From DATDYB01 sp036517115 (GTDB lineage Bacteria > Patescibacteriota > Minisyncoccia > Phycocordibacterales > PALSA-1337): DNA of 64,000 nucleotides. The stretch lies in the NCBI GenBank assembly GCA_036517115.1, contig DATDYB010000023.1:4028-68027 (forward strand). Reading direction: 5' to 3'. The first letter of the stretch is position 1. Each line of letters opens with the position of its first letter. The translations under genes were made by a program, and so were the position numbers. Of this stretch, positions 33,911 to 41,558 are shown in pieces. The notes beneath the pieces were generated by a model. The model saw only the letters and a list, made by a program, of their open reading frames with translations, was not told the DNA's origin and made no database searches.

Positions 33911-34825
33911 GTGAAGAAATTCATCTTGTCAGTTGTATTCGTACTCGCGCTTTTCGGAGTCCGAATGGTCTCCGCAAGCGAAATTTTTCTGCCTATCGGT
34001 AGTAAAGAAACAGTTGATACTTATATCCGCAACCAGGTGTCCGAACTGTGGATCAATCTTGTGGTGGAGAATCCGTGGAAAATCATAGACATGGAAGGTG
34101 GTCCACTCGATTTCACCGAGTCTGATTATGAGGACATCTGTGAAAGTTGGCTTCCTGTAATGCTTGAACGTTCCGGACAGGAGATTAGTAAATACCCAGG
34201 TGCGACGGTCAGCGTTAAAATTCTGGGAATCCTTCGAGATGGTAGACCATGGTCAGTATTGGTTCACTATCGTAAAATTGGAATCATTAAGGCAGATGGT
34301 TCGCTTGAGGTTTCAGGCGACGCACTCAAGGTGCATTTTGAACCCTATCCAAGTGTCCATGTTAAGTTGCCGGGAATTTCCTCTGCATCCATAACATATA
34401 CAGATGGTGAGGTACAAAAGACATTGATACCCGTCGCGCAGGATATCTATCTTGCCGGAGCATTCAAAATCGATGAAGCGTACGACATGCTCATACTCCC
34501 ATACGATCTTTCTATCGGCACATATCCTGGAACTCTCACCCTGTCTTTCAAGGATGGAAGTGAGCAGGTCTTCGATTTACAGCCGAACCGTATGGTCATC
34601 ACTAGACTCGAACGAGGGATGGAGCAGATCACTCTTACTCTTGAAGGTTCCGGACTCTTCGCTGTCGACGTTTCAACCGACTTGAAGACGTGGACGGAAG
34701 CGGGCGTCGGAGCGTTTGATCCCGAAGGTCCCACGATCTTTCAGGTGGCCTGCACTAAGGGAAATAGTGCATTCTATCGGCTGCGTGGTAGAAGTCCAGA
34801 AGTAGTCGGCTCCAGTAGTCGTTAA
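33911..34825 (+). CDS. Secreted hypothetical protein, 304 residues
   Basis: GTG start with AAAGGAG about 8 bases upstream. A signal peptide (MKKFILSVVFVLALFGVRMV, cleaved near SAS-E) is followed by a mixed region about 30-130 (WINLVVENPW, DYEDICESWLPVML) and beta-sandwich-like domains about 140-300. The end LQPNRMVITRLERGMEQITL then VDVSTDLKTWTEAG resembles discoidin/verrucomicrobial-type beta domains, but I cannot name a family. It is monocistronic with its own promoter and terminator. It lacks the PTFKEI tail of the neighbouring giants. The strong SD sets it apart from the leaderless genes around it. Confidence 0.7.
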   Translation: MKKFILSVVFVLALFGVRMVSASEIFLPIGSKETVDTYIRNQVSELWINLVVENPWKIIDMEGGPLDFTESDYEDICESWLPVMLERSGQEISKYPGATVSVKILGILRDGRPWSVLVHYRKIGIIKADGSLEVSGDALKVHFEPYPSVHVKLPGISSASITYTDGEVQKTLIPVAQDIYLAGAFKIDEAYDMLILPYDLSIGTYPGTLTLSFKDGSEQVFDLQPNRMVITRLERGMEQITLTLEGSGLFAVDVSTDLKTWTEAGVGAFDPEGPTIFQVACTKGNSAFYRLRGRSPEVVGSSSR

Positions 34826-34845
34826 TCTAAACAATGTCATTCATG

Positions 34846-34876
34846 CCCGCCTTGTTAACTCAAGGCGGGTTTTTTC
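34846..34876 (+). terminator. Intrinsic terminator
   Basis: CCCGCCTTG (34846-34854), 6-base loop, CAAGGCGGG, then TTTTTTC, directly ahead of the pilB promoter. Confidence 0.9.
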
Positions 34877-34908
34877 TTATCTGTTGGGGAAATTCCTCTC
34901 GCATGTTC

Positions 34909-34917
34909 TGGTATACT
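34909..34917 (+). promoter_or_regulatory. Leaderless extended -10 promoter of pilB
   Basis: TGG-TATACT ends 7 bases before the pilB ATG. It would drive the whole pilus operon up to 40679. Confidence 0.65.
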
Positions 34918-34924
34918 TAGCACT

Positions 34925-36670
34925 ATGTACATTGAAGAGAAACAGCTTCGAAACTTTATTCTTGATTCAGGGCTAGTATCTCGAGCCGACTACGAGAAGG
35001 CGTCTGAAGATGTCAAAGGTAAAAAAGATGGGGTAGGCGAGATGCTGGTATCTGAAGGAAAAATAACCGAGGATAACCTACGGCGCATGCAGGCATATGT
35101 GCTCGGCATCCCTTTTGTCGATCTCAAGGGTCAGAAAATCCCTTTTGACACGCTCTCTCTTATTCCTGAGCCCATTGCCCGAACTCACAACGTAGTCGCA
35201 TTCAAAAAAACAGACGATGCGCTTGAAGTGGCCATGCTTGATACGGACGACTTGAACGCCATCGACTTTGTTCAAAAGAAGGTACGTTTGAGAATCTTGC
35301 CTCGATTGACCGATACTGAATCAGTCAGAAGCGCCCTGCTGCAATATCAGAAAAGTCTTAAGGCGGAATTTGGCGACATCATCCAAAAAGAAGTGGAGGC
35401 GCTTAAGGCCGTGACTGACGGAAAAGGGGATGCTTCGGTGAGCGATCTTAAGAAAATCGCGGAAGATATTCCGGTGGTTCGTGTTGTCGATACACTGTTG
35501 AAGCATGCCATACTCCAAAACGCTTCGGATATTCACATTGAACCGATGGAAGCGGAACTTCTGGTACGGTATCGCATTGACGGACTTTTGCATGACGCTA
35601 TGATTTTGCCAAAAAGTGCTGAGCCCTCGATCACCGCACGTATCAAAGTGCTCTCTAACTTAAAGCTAGATGAAAAGCGTCTTCCGCAGGACGGCCGGTT
35701 TAAAGTAGAAATGGAAAAAGAGAAAGTTTCCTTCCGCGTGTCCATTCTCCCGACTTATTTCGGTGAGAAGACGGTGATGAGACTCCTTCGCGAAAACGCG
35801 GGCGGCTTTACGCTTGAGGGTCTCGGTTTTCACGGCATGGGACTTGAGCGCATCCATAAAGCAAGTACGCTTTCCACGGGAATGATCTTGACCACTGGCC
35901 CGACCGGCTCGGGAAAAACGACGACGCTCTACACCATGCTCGATATTTTAAATACACCCGACGTGAACATCTCGACAGTCGAAGACCCTGTGGAGTACCA
36001 AATGCCGCGGGTCAACCAGTCACAGGTCAAGCCGGAAATAGGGTTCACTTTTTCAAGCGGTCTTCGAACACTGGTACGACAGGATCCGGATATTATCATG
36101 GTCGGTGAAATCCGTGACAACGAAACCGCCTCACTTGCTATCAACGCTGCGCTTACCGGTCACCTCGTGCTCTCGACACTCCACACCAACTCCGCTGCTG
36201 GTGCGATACCACGATTGCTTGATATGAAAGTTGAACCGTTTCTTCTTGTTTCCACCATTGATATCGTCATCGCTCAGCGTCTGGTGCGCAAATTGTCGGA
36301 TAGTAAAGAGAAGTATTTTTTAAGCAAGAGTGAGTTTGAACAGCTACGTACGTCAGTTGATGTAGATAAAGTGCTCAATACACTCAAAGAAGAACATATT
36401 GTGGAAAAAAATGTTGCATGGGATAAGATTCCTTTCTACAAAGCTAAAGAAGGAACGGAAGAAGGGTATAAGGGTAGGTTCGGTATCCACGAGGTACTCA
36501 AAGTAACATCAACTATCAAAGATCTCGTAATGAAGGGGGCGACGGCTGACGAAATTGAAGCTCAGGCACGAAAAGAGGGAATGTTGACGATGCTCGAAGA
36601 CGGGATCTTTAAGGCGGCTCAAGGGCTCACTACTATTGAGGAAGTACTCCGTGTTGCGACCACAGAATAA
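34925..36670 (+). CDS. pilB: Type IV pilus assembly ATPase PilB
   Basis: This is the cytoplasmic hexameric motor for pilus extension. It has 581 residues. An N-terminal GspE/MshEN-type domain (1-150, with LGIPFVDLKGQKIP) is followed by the secretion-ATPase core: Walker A GPTGSGKT (325-332), the Asp box with VEDPVEYQ, Walker B DPDIIMVGEIRD (from about 387) and His box GHLVLSTLHTN. The four-Cys zinc site seen in many GspE/PilB proteins is not present; the region after AQRLVRKL has no Cys. It is followed 2 bases later by pilC. No pilT retraction ATPase lies in the window. Confidence 0.95.
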   Translation: MYIEEKQLRNFILDSGLVSRADYEKASEDVKGKKDGVGEMLVSEGKITEDNLRRMQAYVLGIPFVDLKGQKIPFDTLSLIPEPIARTHNVVAFKKTDDALEVAMLDTDDLNAIDFVQKKVRLRILPRLTDTESVRSALLQYQKSLKAEFGDIIQKEVEALKAVTDGKGDASVSDLKKIAEDIPVVRVVDTLLKHAILQNASDIHIEPMEAELLVRYRIDGLLHDAMILPKSAEPSITARIKVLSNLKLDEKRLPQDGRFKVEMEKEKVSFRVSILPTYFGEKTVMRLLRENAGGFTLEGLGFHGMGLERIHKASTLSTGMILTTGPTGSGKTTTLYTMLDILNTPDVNISTVEDPVEYQMPRVNQSQVKPEIGFTFSSGLRTLVRQDPDIIMVGEIRDNETASLAINAALTGHLVLSTLHTNSAAGAIPRLLDMKVEPFLLVSTIDIVIAQRLVRKLSDSKEKYFLSKSEFEQLRTSVDVDKVLNTLKEEHIVEKNVAWDKIPFYKAKEGTEEGYKGRFGIHEVLKVTSTIKDLVMKGATADEIEAQARKEGMLTMLEDGIFKAAQGLTTIEEVLRVATTE

Positions 36671-36672
36671 TA

Positions 36673-37884
36673 ATGAAATTTAAATTCAAAGCAAAAAATG
36701 CGGCCGGAGAGGTGATAAGCGGAGTACGAGAGGCCGCGGATAAATTTTCCTTGTATAAGGAAATGAAGAGTATCGGCAACGTCATTATCTCGGTAGTACC
36801 TCTTGGGGCGCATGAAACAGGAGAGCCAAGGTTTGCTTCATTGTTGGGGTTTGTGGGCACCCACGAGAAAATCATTTTCGCCCGAAACCTAGGTTCGATG
36901 ATGGAGGCCGGACTCTCTGTTTCTCGTGCACTCTCGGTGATGGAACGGCAAACCAACAATGCAGCGTTCAAGAAAGTGCTGCGAAGCCTTATCGCGGAAA
37001 TCAACGCCGGTACGACACTCTCGAATGCCCTCCGAAAATTCCCTAAAGTATTTTCCTCTCTTTTTGTTTCCATGGTGGGCGCTGGGGAGGAGAGCGGCTC
37101 TATGGCAGGCTCACTCAAAAAAGTGGGTGAGCAGATGGAGTCATCATATCTGTTGCAGAAAAAAGTGAGGGGAGCGCTCATGTATCCAGCGGTCGTGCTT
37201 CTCGCGATGGTTGTTATCGCCGTCCTCATGCTTATGTATATCGTCCCGACCCTGACCGCGACTTTTAACGAGCTCCATGTAGAGCTGCCCCTTTCCACAC
37301 AGTTTATTATTGCGGTCAGTGACATAGTCCGTCTACACTTTTTGAGCGCCCTCTTATCTCTCGTTGTCCTTATCGTTCTATTTTCTTTAGCTATACGCTC
37401 GCCGAAAGGTAAGCACGTTCTTGATTTCTGTATACTACATGTACCACTTTTTTCTACGTTGGTTAAGCAGGTAAACTCTGCACGAACCGCGCGTACATTT
37501 TCTTCACTCCTGTCCGCGGGCGTCCCCATGCTTGAGGCGGCGCGGATCACTGGGTCGGTGGTTCAAAATTCATACTACAAGGCTGTACTTAAAGAGGCAG
37601 AAACGGTCATCACTAAGGGCGAATCACTCTCGTCACTTTTTTCACAGAAGACGAATCTCTATCCGATTTTCTTAGGAGAAATGGTAAATGTTGGTGAAGA
37701 GACCGGCAAACTCTCATCTATGCTCGTGAATGTTGCCGACTATTACGAGAATGAAGTGGCACAAAAGACTAAAGATCTATCCACGTTGATTGAGCCGTTG
37801 CTGATGATCGTGATTGGCGTGGCTGTAGGTTTTTTCGCACTCGCCATGATCACGCCGACCTATTCGGTACTCGATAGTCTGTAA
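36673..37884 (+). CDS. pilC: Type IV pilus inner-membrane platform PilC
   Basis: This integral membrane platform couples the PilB motor to pilin polymerisation. Its 403 residues are typical. An N-terminal cytoplasmic start (KAKNAAGEVISGVREA) is followed by two GspF domains: about 70-190 (FARNLGSMMEAGLSVSRALS and AGEESGSMAG) and about 270-400 (ARTFSSLLSAGVPMLEA and VGEETGKLSSML). Membrane helices lie at about 172-195, 220-245 and 375-400. It sits between pilB and the pseudopilin genes in one operon. Confidence 0.95.
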   Translation: MKFKFKAKNAAGEVISGVREAADKFSLYKEMKSIGNVIISVVPLGAHETGEPRFASLLGFVGTHEKIIFARNLGSMMEAGLSVSRALSVMERQTNNAAFKKVLRSLIAEINAGTTLSNALRKFPKVFSSLFVSMVGAGEESGSMAGSLKKVGEQMESSYLLQKKVRGALMYPAVVLLAMVVIAVLMLMYIVPTLTATFNELHVELPLSTQFIIAVSDIVRLHFLSALLSLVVLIVLFSLAIRSPKGKHVLDFCILHVPLFSTLVKQVNSARTARTFSSLLSAGVPMLEAARITGSVVQNSYYKAVLKEAETVITKGESLSSLFSQKTNLYPIFLGEMVNVGEETGKLSSMLVNVADYYENEVAQKTKDLSTLIEPLLMIVIGVAVGFFALAMITPTYSVLDSL

Positions 37885-37885
37885 T

Positions 37886-38365
37886 ATGAAAGATTCAAGA
37901 TTCAAGATTCAAGACGATGGCTTTACGCTTATTGAAATGCTGTTGGTGTTGAGCATCCTCATTTTTCTTGCGGGGATCAGTGTGCCCACGTTCTCGAAAT
38001 TCATGACAACCAATAACTTAGAAAAAAGTACGGCAAAAGTAAGAGGACTCTTAGAAGAAGCTCGTTCATTAACGCTTGCCTCAAAATACGATACGCAGTA
38101 CGGTGTTCACTTTGAAAGTGCCAAGGCGGTGTTGTTTCAAGGTGCTTCATATTCTTCCACTAGTGCCACCAACATTTCCCTCACCTTGCCCTCGAGTGTG
38201 CGGATCGGTACCACCACGCTTTCCGGAGGGGGTAATGACGTTGTGTTCTCTCGGCAAGCAGGGGGTGTCAGCGCCTACGGCACTACGACACTTTTTCTCC
38301 TCGCTAATCCTGCCCGTATCTCGTCGATCGTGATTTATGGTACAGGACTGACGGAAATTAAATAA
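37886..38365 (+). CDS. Type IV pilin-like protein (GspH/FimT type)
   Basis: 159 residues. A short leader MKDSRFKIQDDG is cut by prepilin peptidase before FTLIEML, with Glu at +5. The hydrophobic helix runs to about residue 35 and is followed by a small beta domain with little Cys. The leader is encoded by three tandem copies of GATTCAA (37892-37912), a 7-bp unit that would shift the frame if copy number changed. It starts 1 base after pilC ends and is one of three pseudopilins likely to form the pilus tip or minor subunits. Confidence 0.88.
   Translation: MKDSRFKIQDDGFTLIEMLLVLSILIFLAGISVPTFSKFMTTNNLEKSTAKVRGLLEEARSLTLASKYDTQYGVHFESAKAVLFQGASYSSTSATNISLTLPSSVRIGTTTLSGGGNDVVFSRQAGGVSAYGTTTLFLLANPARISSIVIYGTGLTEIK
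37892..37912 (+). repeat. Tandem 7-bp repeat, (GATTCAA)x3
   Basis: Three exact head-to-tail copies lie inside the pseudopilin leader, 4 bases after the ATG. Because 7 is not a multiple of 3, slippage would switch the gene off and on. Confidence 0.8.
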
Positions 38366-38366
38366 C

Positions 38367-38879
38367 ATGAAAAAATCTCGGTTAAAATTTTTACATTCTA
38401 AATTCCGTATCTCATATTCTTCGGGCTTTAGTATGGTCGAGATGGTGGTGGGGCTCGGCATTCTTGCAGTTGCTTTCAGTGCTCTCTTCGGCACCTATCG
38501 AGCGTATCTTAAGGCCGCACTTAAGACGACAGATACCTTAAAAGCAGCCTATCTGCTTGAGGAAGGGTTGGAATCGGTTCGACTCCTTCGGGATACCGGT
38601 TTTACTGCAAATATCGCTCCACTTGCCTCGGGCACTTCCTATTACCTTGCTTGGAGTGGCGGCACGTGGAAATCAACTACCAGCGCGCAAACTATCGACG
38701 GGTTTAGCCGCTCCTTCAGGATCGCCTCGATATATCGTGATGCGAGTCAAGACATCGCTTCTTCCGGTACGCTCGATAACAATACGAAGAAGGTGGACAT
38801 GATGGTGGCGTGGACAGGAAGGGGAGCCACCACTACCGAGACGATCTCTACCTACCTTTCTAATATTTTAAACAATTGA
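38367..38879 (+). CDS. Type IV pilin-like protein (PilV/GspI type)
   Basis: 170 residues. A basic leader (MKKSRLKFLHSKFRISYSSG) precedes FSMVEMVVGLGILAVAFSAL, with the prepilin cleavage after Gly and Glu at +5. The rest is a helix (TLKAAYLLEEGLESVRLLRD, a typical PilV/GspI feature) and a beta domain with Trp-Ser-Gly-Gly-Thr. It starts 1 base after the preceding pseudopilin stop. The next gene overlaps its stop. Confidence 0.85.
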   Translation: MKKSRLKFLHSKFRISYSSGFSMVEMVVGLGILAVAFSALFGTYRAYLKAALKTTDTLKAAYLLEEGLESVRLLRDTGFTANIAPLASGTSYYLAWSGGTWKSTTSAQTIDGFSRSFRIASIYRDASQDIASSGTLDNNTKKVDMMVAWTGRGATTTETISTYLSNILNN

Positions 38880-39373
38880 AAGCGACACCTTCCAAAGGAA
38901 TATCCCTCATCGAGCTCGTGATCTACGTCGCTATTCTTGCGGTGGCGGTTATAGCGATTACGCGGGTGCTCATTGTCATGACTCGCTCGTATACCTCAAT
39001 TGTCGTTGCTCGCGACCTCAACCACTCAGCGCTCGTAGGGTTCGAAACTATGGTGCGTGAAATTCGCGGATCCGCGAGCGTCACTGCCGGCTCGAGTACC
39101 TTAGGTGCTCATCCGGGCAGGTTAACGACAGCGGCAGGAGCCACGACCACTGAATTTTATATGGCGGGCACGCAACTCATGTTTAGGAAAAACGGTGTGG
39201 TCCAAGGGCCACTCACGCTGAGCACTGCCCGTGTCACTAACCTCGTGTTTCGCCAAGTGAGTACGGGATCTTCGGAAGCGATAAAAATCGAGATGACGCT
39301 TGCAGCCGGTACAAGTACTGCAGCTAGATCAGTTAACCTTTATTCGACGGCTATCTTAAGGGGAAGCTACTAA
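38876..39373 (+). CDS. Type IV pilin-like protein (PilW/GspJ type)
   Basis: 165 residues with a TTG start overlapping the previous stop. No better start exists, because the leader MKATPSKG must precede ISLIELVIYVAILAVAVIAI. Prepilin cleavage after Gly and Glu at +5 are present. The helix continues into NHSALVGFETMVREIRGSAS, typical of GspJ/PilW, then a beta domain with TTEFYMAGTQLMFRKNGV. Translation probably depends on coupling to the upstream gene. With its two neighbours it would make a minor-pilin complex. Confidence 0.82.
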   Translation: MKATPSKGISLIELVIYVAILAVAVIAITRVLIVMTRSYTSIVVARDLNHSALVGFETMVREIRGSASVTAGSSTLGAHPGRLTTAAGATTTEFYMAGTQLMFRKNGVVQGPLTLSTARVTNLVFRQVSTGSSEAIKIEMTLAAGTSTAARSVNLYSTAILRGSY

Positions 39374-39374
39374 C

Positions 39375-40679
39375 ATGAAAAATTTAAAATTTAAAATTAA
39401 AAATTTTACTTTTAACTATCAATCCGGTCAGGCTATGATTACCGCAGTTATCTTTTTCCTTTTTTCGTCGCTGATTATCATGAACGGGGTAAGTACGCCT
39501 GTGGTGCGAGAGGTGATGATTGTGAATGACCTCGTGCGTTCGAAAGAAGGACTCTTTGCGGCGGAAGGAGGAATTGAAGATGTTATATATCGTCTTAAAA
39601 ACGGTATCACGGTCTCTTCTTCAGAAGGGGTTTCTTTGAACAACTCAAGGGCAACGACGACCATTACTGATGTGACGGGAGGTAAAACGCTTGCTACTAA
39701 GGCAGACCGAAACGGTTTTGTTCGCAATGTGCAGGCGGCACTCACGCAGGGGAGCGGAGCCTCGTTTAATTATGGTGTGCAATCCGGCATCGGTGGTGTT
39801 CTTCTTGAAAACAGTTCCTCAATCATTGGTAATGTATATTCGAATGGGCCAGTCGACGGAGCGGGCTCGAATCTTATAAAAGGTGACGTAGTGTCCGCAG
39901 GCCCTTCTGGACTGGTAAAAGATATTCATGCTACGAGTTCCGTATATGCGCACACTATTCAAAATGCCGACATCGACAAGGACGCGTATTATGTAAGTAT
40001 TTCTAATAGTACCGTCGACGGCGCAACACATCCGGGAAGTACGGATCAAGCAACCACCACGATGCCCATCTCCGATAGCATGATTACTTCATGGGAGGCA
40101 GACGCGCAAGCTGGAGGTGTGATCTCGACACCATGTCCTTACAAAATCGATGAGGATGTGACCATAGGGCCTAAAAAAATCACCTGTGATCTTGAGATAA
40201 GCGGTGATCCCACCGTAACGCTCACTGGGAACTTGTGGGTAACTGGAAACGTTACGATACAAAATACCGCTATAGTGAAAGCAAGCTCAAGTTTAGGTAA
40301 TAATAGTGTGGCGATTATTGCTGATAAAGCTAGTGATCGTGATGATGGAAGTAAAATTTCTTTGGAAAATAGCGTAGTATTCCAGGGTTCAGGCCAGCCA
40401 AATTCATATATTCTTTTTATCTCTCAAAACAATGATGCAGAGAATGGGGGAAATAACATTGCTATTGAAGCGAAGAACAGTGTAAGCGGAAAGGTGTTGT
40501 TGTATGCCGGCCACGGTGAAATTTCACTTCAAAACAGCATTAGTATCAAAGAGGTGACTGCGTATCGTATTCGACTTAAAAATAGTGCCTCGGTGATCTA
40601 TGAGACCGGTATCGCGAACCTCCTCTTTTCCTCCGGTCCCTCCGGTGGGTACTCTATTTCTTCGTGGGGTGAAAATTAA
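39375..40679 (+). CDS. PilX-like protein with beta-helix domain
   Basis: 434 residues. An N-terminal hydrophobic segment after SGQAMITAVIFFLFSSLII resembles a class III/PilX-type anchor. The usual Glu at +5 is absent. It is followed by EGLFAAEGGIEDVIYRL. The C-terminal two thirds (about 140-430) is a Val/Ile/Ser-rich repetitive beta domain (SSIIGNVYSNGPV, GNLWVTGNVTIQNTAIV, LKNSASVIYETG) like a right-handed beta-helix or polymer-forming domain. Its leader is again encoded by repetitive AAATTTA-like DNA. It ends the pilus operon and is convergent with the next gene, one base apart. Confidence 0.75.
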   Translation: MKNLKFKIKNFTFNYQSGQAMITAVIFFLFSSLIIMNGVSTPVVREVMIVNDLVRSKEGLFAAEGGIEDVIYRLKNGITVSSSEGVSLNNSRATTTITDVTGGKTLATKADRNGFVRNVQAALTQGSGASFNYGVQSGIGGVLLENSSSIIGNVYSNGPVDGAGSNLIKGDVVSAGPSGLVKDIHATSSVYAHTIQNADIDKDAYYVSISNSTVDGATHPGSTDQATTTMPISDSMITSWEADAQAGGVISTPCPYKIDEDVTIGPKKITCDLEISGDPTVTLTGNLWVTGNVTIQNTAIVKASSSLGNNSVAIIADKASDRDDGSKISLENSVVFQGSGQPNSYILFISQNNDAENGGNNIAIEAKNSVSGKVLLYAGHGEISLQNSISIKEVTAYRIRLKNSASVIYETGIANLLFSSGPSGGYSISSWGEN

Positions 40680-40680
40680 T

Positions 40681-41478
40681 TCATTGCGGAAATTCCATCA
40701 GTAACATAGATGAGTTATAAAAATCTAGAGCTAGAGAACCGAAGCTGTACGCTTGTCCCTTAATCTCAATAAGAGCACCGCCGGAACGAGGATTTGCCTG
40801 CGGCGTCGAATGTTTGAAGCCAATGTTGTAGAGCGTGGAGAGGATCTCAGGTTTTTTGGAAATATCAAATCCGGCATTTTGCCACTGCACCTCTATCTGT
40901 TTGAGAAAAAGTGCGGCATAGAAATAGGAATAGTAGCGATCTTGTTCGTCCGTGAGACGTTTAAAACGTTCTTCGTCGGGGTCTTCAGTTTCAAATTCCA
41001 ACATGTGTTTGTACGGAGGGCCGAGATAATATGGGGAAGTATTGTCCTTAAGATGTTCCTCAATCTCCATCGCCGTTTCCTGTTTGATGCCCATCACACC
41101 CCATGAAAATTTAGACTGATTGCCGAGAATTTTAAGCGGAGCGAAGATTGTCTTAAATAATTCTCGTTCGCTGTGATATAGGCGGAGTTGTTCGACAACA
41201 AGGTTAGCGACAATGAGTCGGGGAGGCACTCCCGCTGTCTCCGCCGCTCGTTGTATCACTTCCTTGTCATTTCGAACGGCAATTTCGAGCGTCTCCCACT
41301 CTGCACCCTTATCCCATGTGCGGTTTTTAGCCGATGCTTCGCGAAATGTTTCTGTTTGTGTGTCGATAATACCCGGGCTGTTGGTCCAACCAAGCCGTAC
41401 CGCGAAATAACCAGCGACCAACCCAAAGCCAATGACAGCGAAGCAATATACAAAGATTTTGAGAATCTTCTTCAGCAT
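40681..41478 (-). CDS. Membrane-anchored lysozyme-fold (transglycosylase-like) protein
   Basis: 265 residues from the ATG at 41478, chosen because TATAAT ends 7 bases upstream. An N-terminal membrane helix (about 5-28, FVYCFAVIGFGLVAGYF) is followed by a helical domain with VPPRLIVANLVVEQLRLYHS (a Glu placed as in SLT-type catalytic motifs), KFSWGVMGIKQETAMEIEEH (cf. the Gly-x-x-Gln-I-x-x-x-T-A motif of lytic transglycosylases) and a C-terminal STLYNIGFKHS. This pattern suggests a peptidoglycan-cleaving enzyme that could open the wall for the pilus next door. The assignment is by motif memory and is tentative. Confidence 0.6.
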   Translation of the reverse strand: MLKKILKIFVYCFAVIGFGLVAGYFAVRLGWTNSPGIIDTQTETFREASAKNRTWDKGAEWETLEIAVRNDKEVIQRAAETAGVPPRLIVANLVVEQLRLYHSERELFKTIFAPLKILGNQSKFSWGVMGIKQETAMEIEEHLKDNTSPYYLGPPYKHMLEFETEDPDEERFKRLTDEQDRYYSYFYAALFLKQIEVQWQNAGFDISKKPEILSTLYNIGFKHSTPQANPRSGGALIEIKGQAYSFGSLALDFYNSSMLLMEFPQ

Positions 41479-41485
41479 ACAAAGC

Positions 41486-41491
41486 ATTATA
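41486..41491 (-). promoter_or_regulatory. Leaderless -10 box of the lysozyme-fold gene
   Basis: TATAAT on the minus strand, 7 bases before the ATG at 41478. Confidence 0.6.
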
Positions 41492-41542
41492 GCTTGTTTG
41501 AGTGGTGTGTATAAGTATGCGTTCAATATACTGATGAGGAGG

Positions 41543-41548
41543 TATAAT
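41543..41548 (+). promoter_or_regulatory. -10 box of the CotH-like gene
   Basis: TATAAT, 10 bases before the ATG at 41559; the predicted leader is only 3-5 bases. It lies divergent to the lysozyme-fold gene promoter, about 55 bp apart. Confidence 0.6.
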
Positions 41549-41558
41549 TACGAGAATT

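Noticed and set aside
36673..37550. 305-residue minus-strand ORF opposite pilC
   Set aside because: Antisense to a clear PilC with two GspF domains. The antisense product has no motif.
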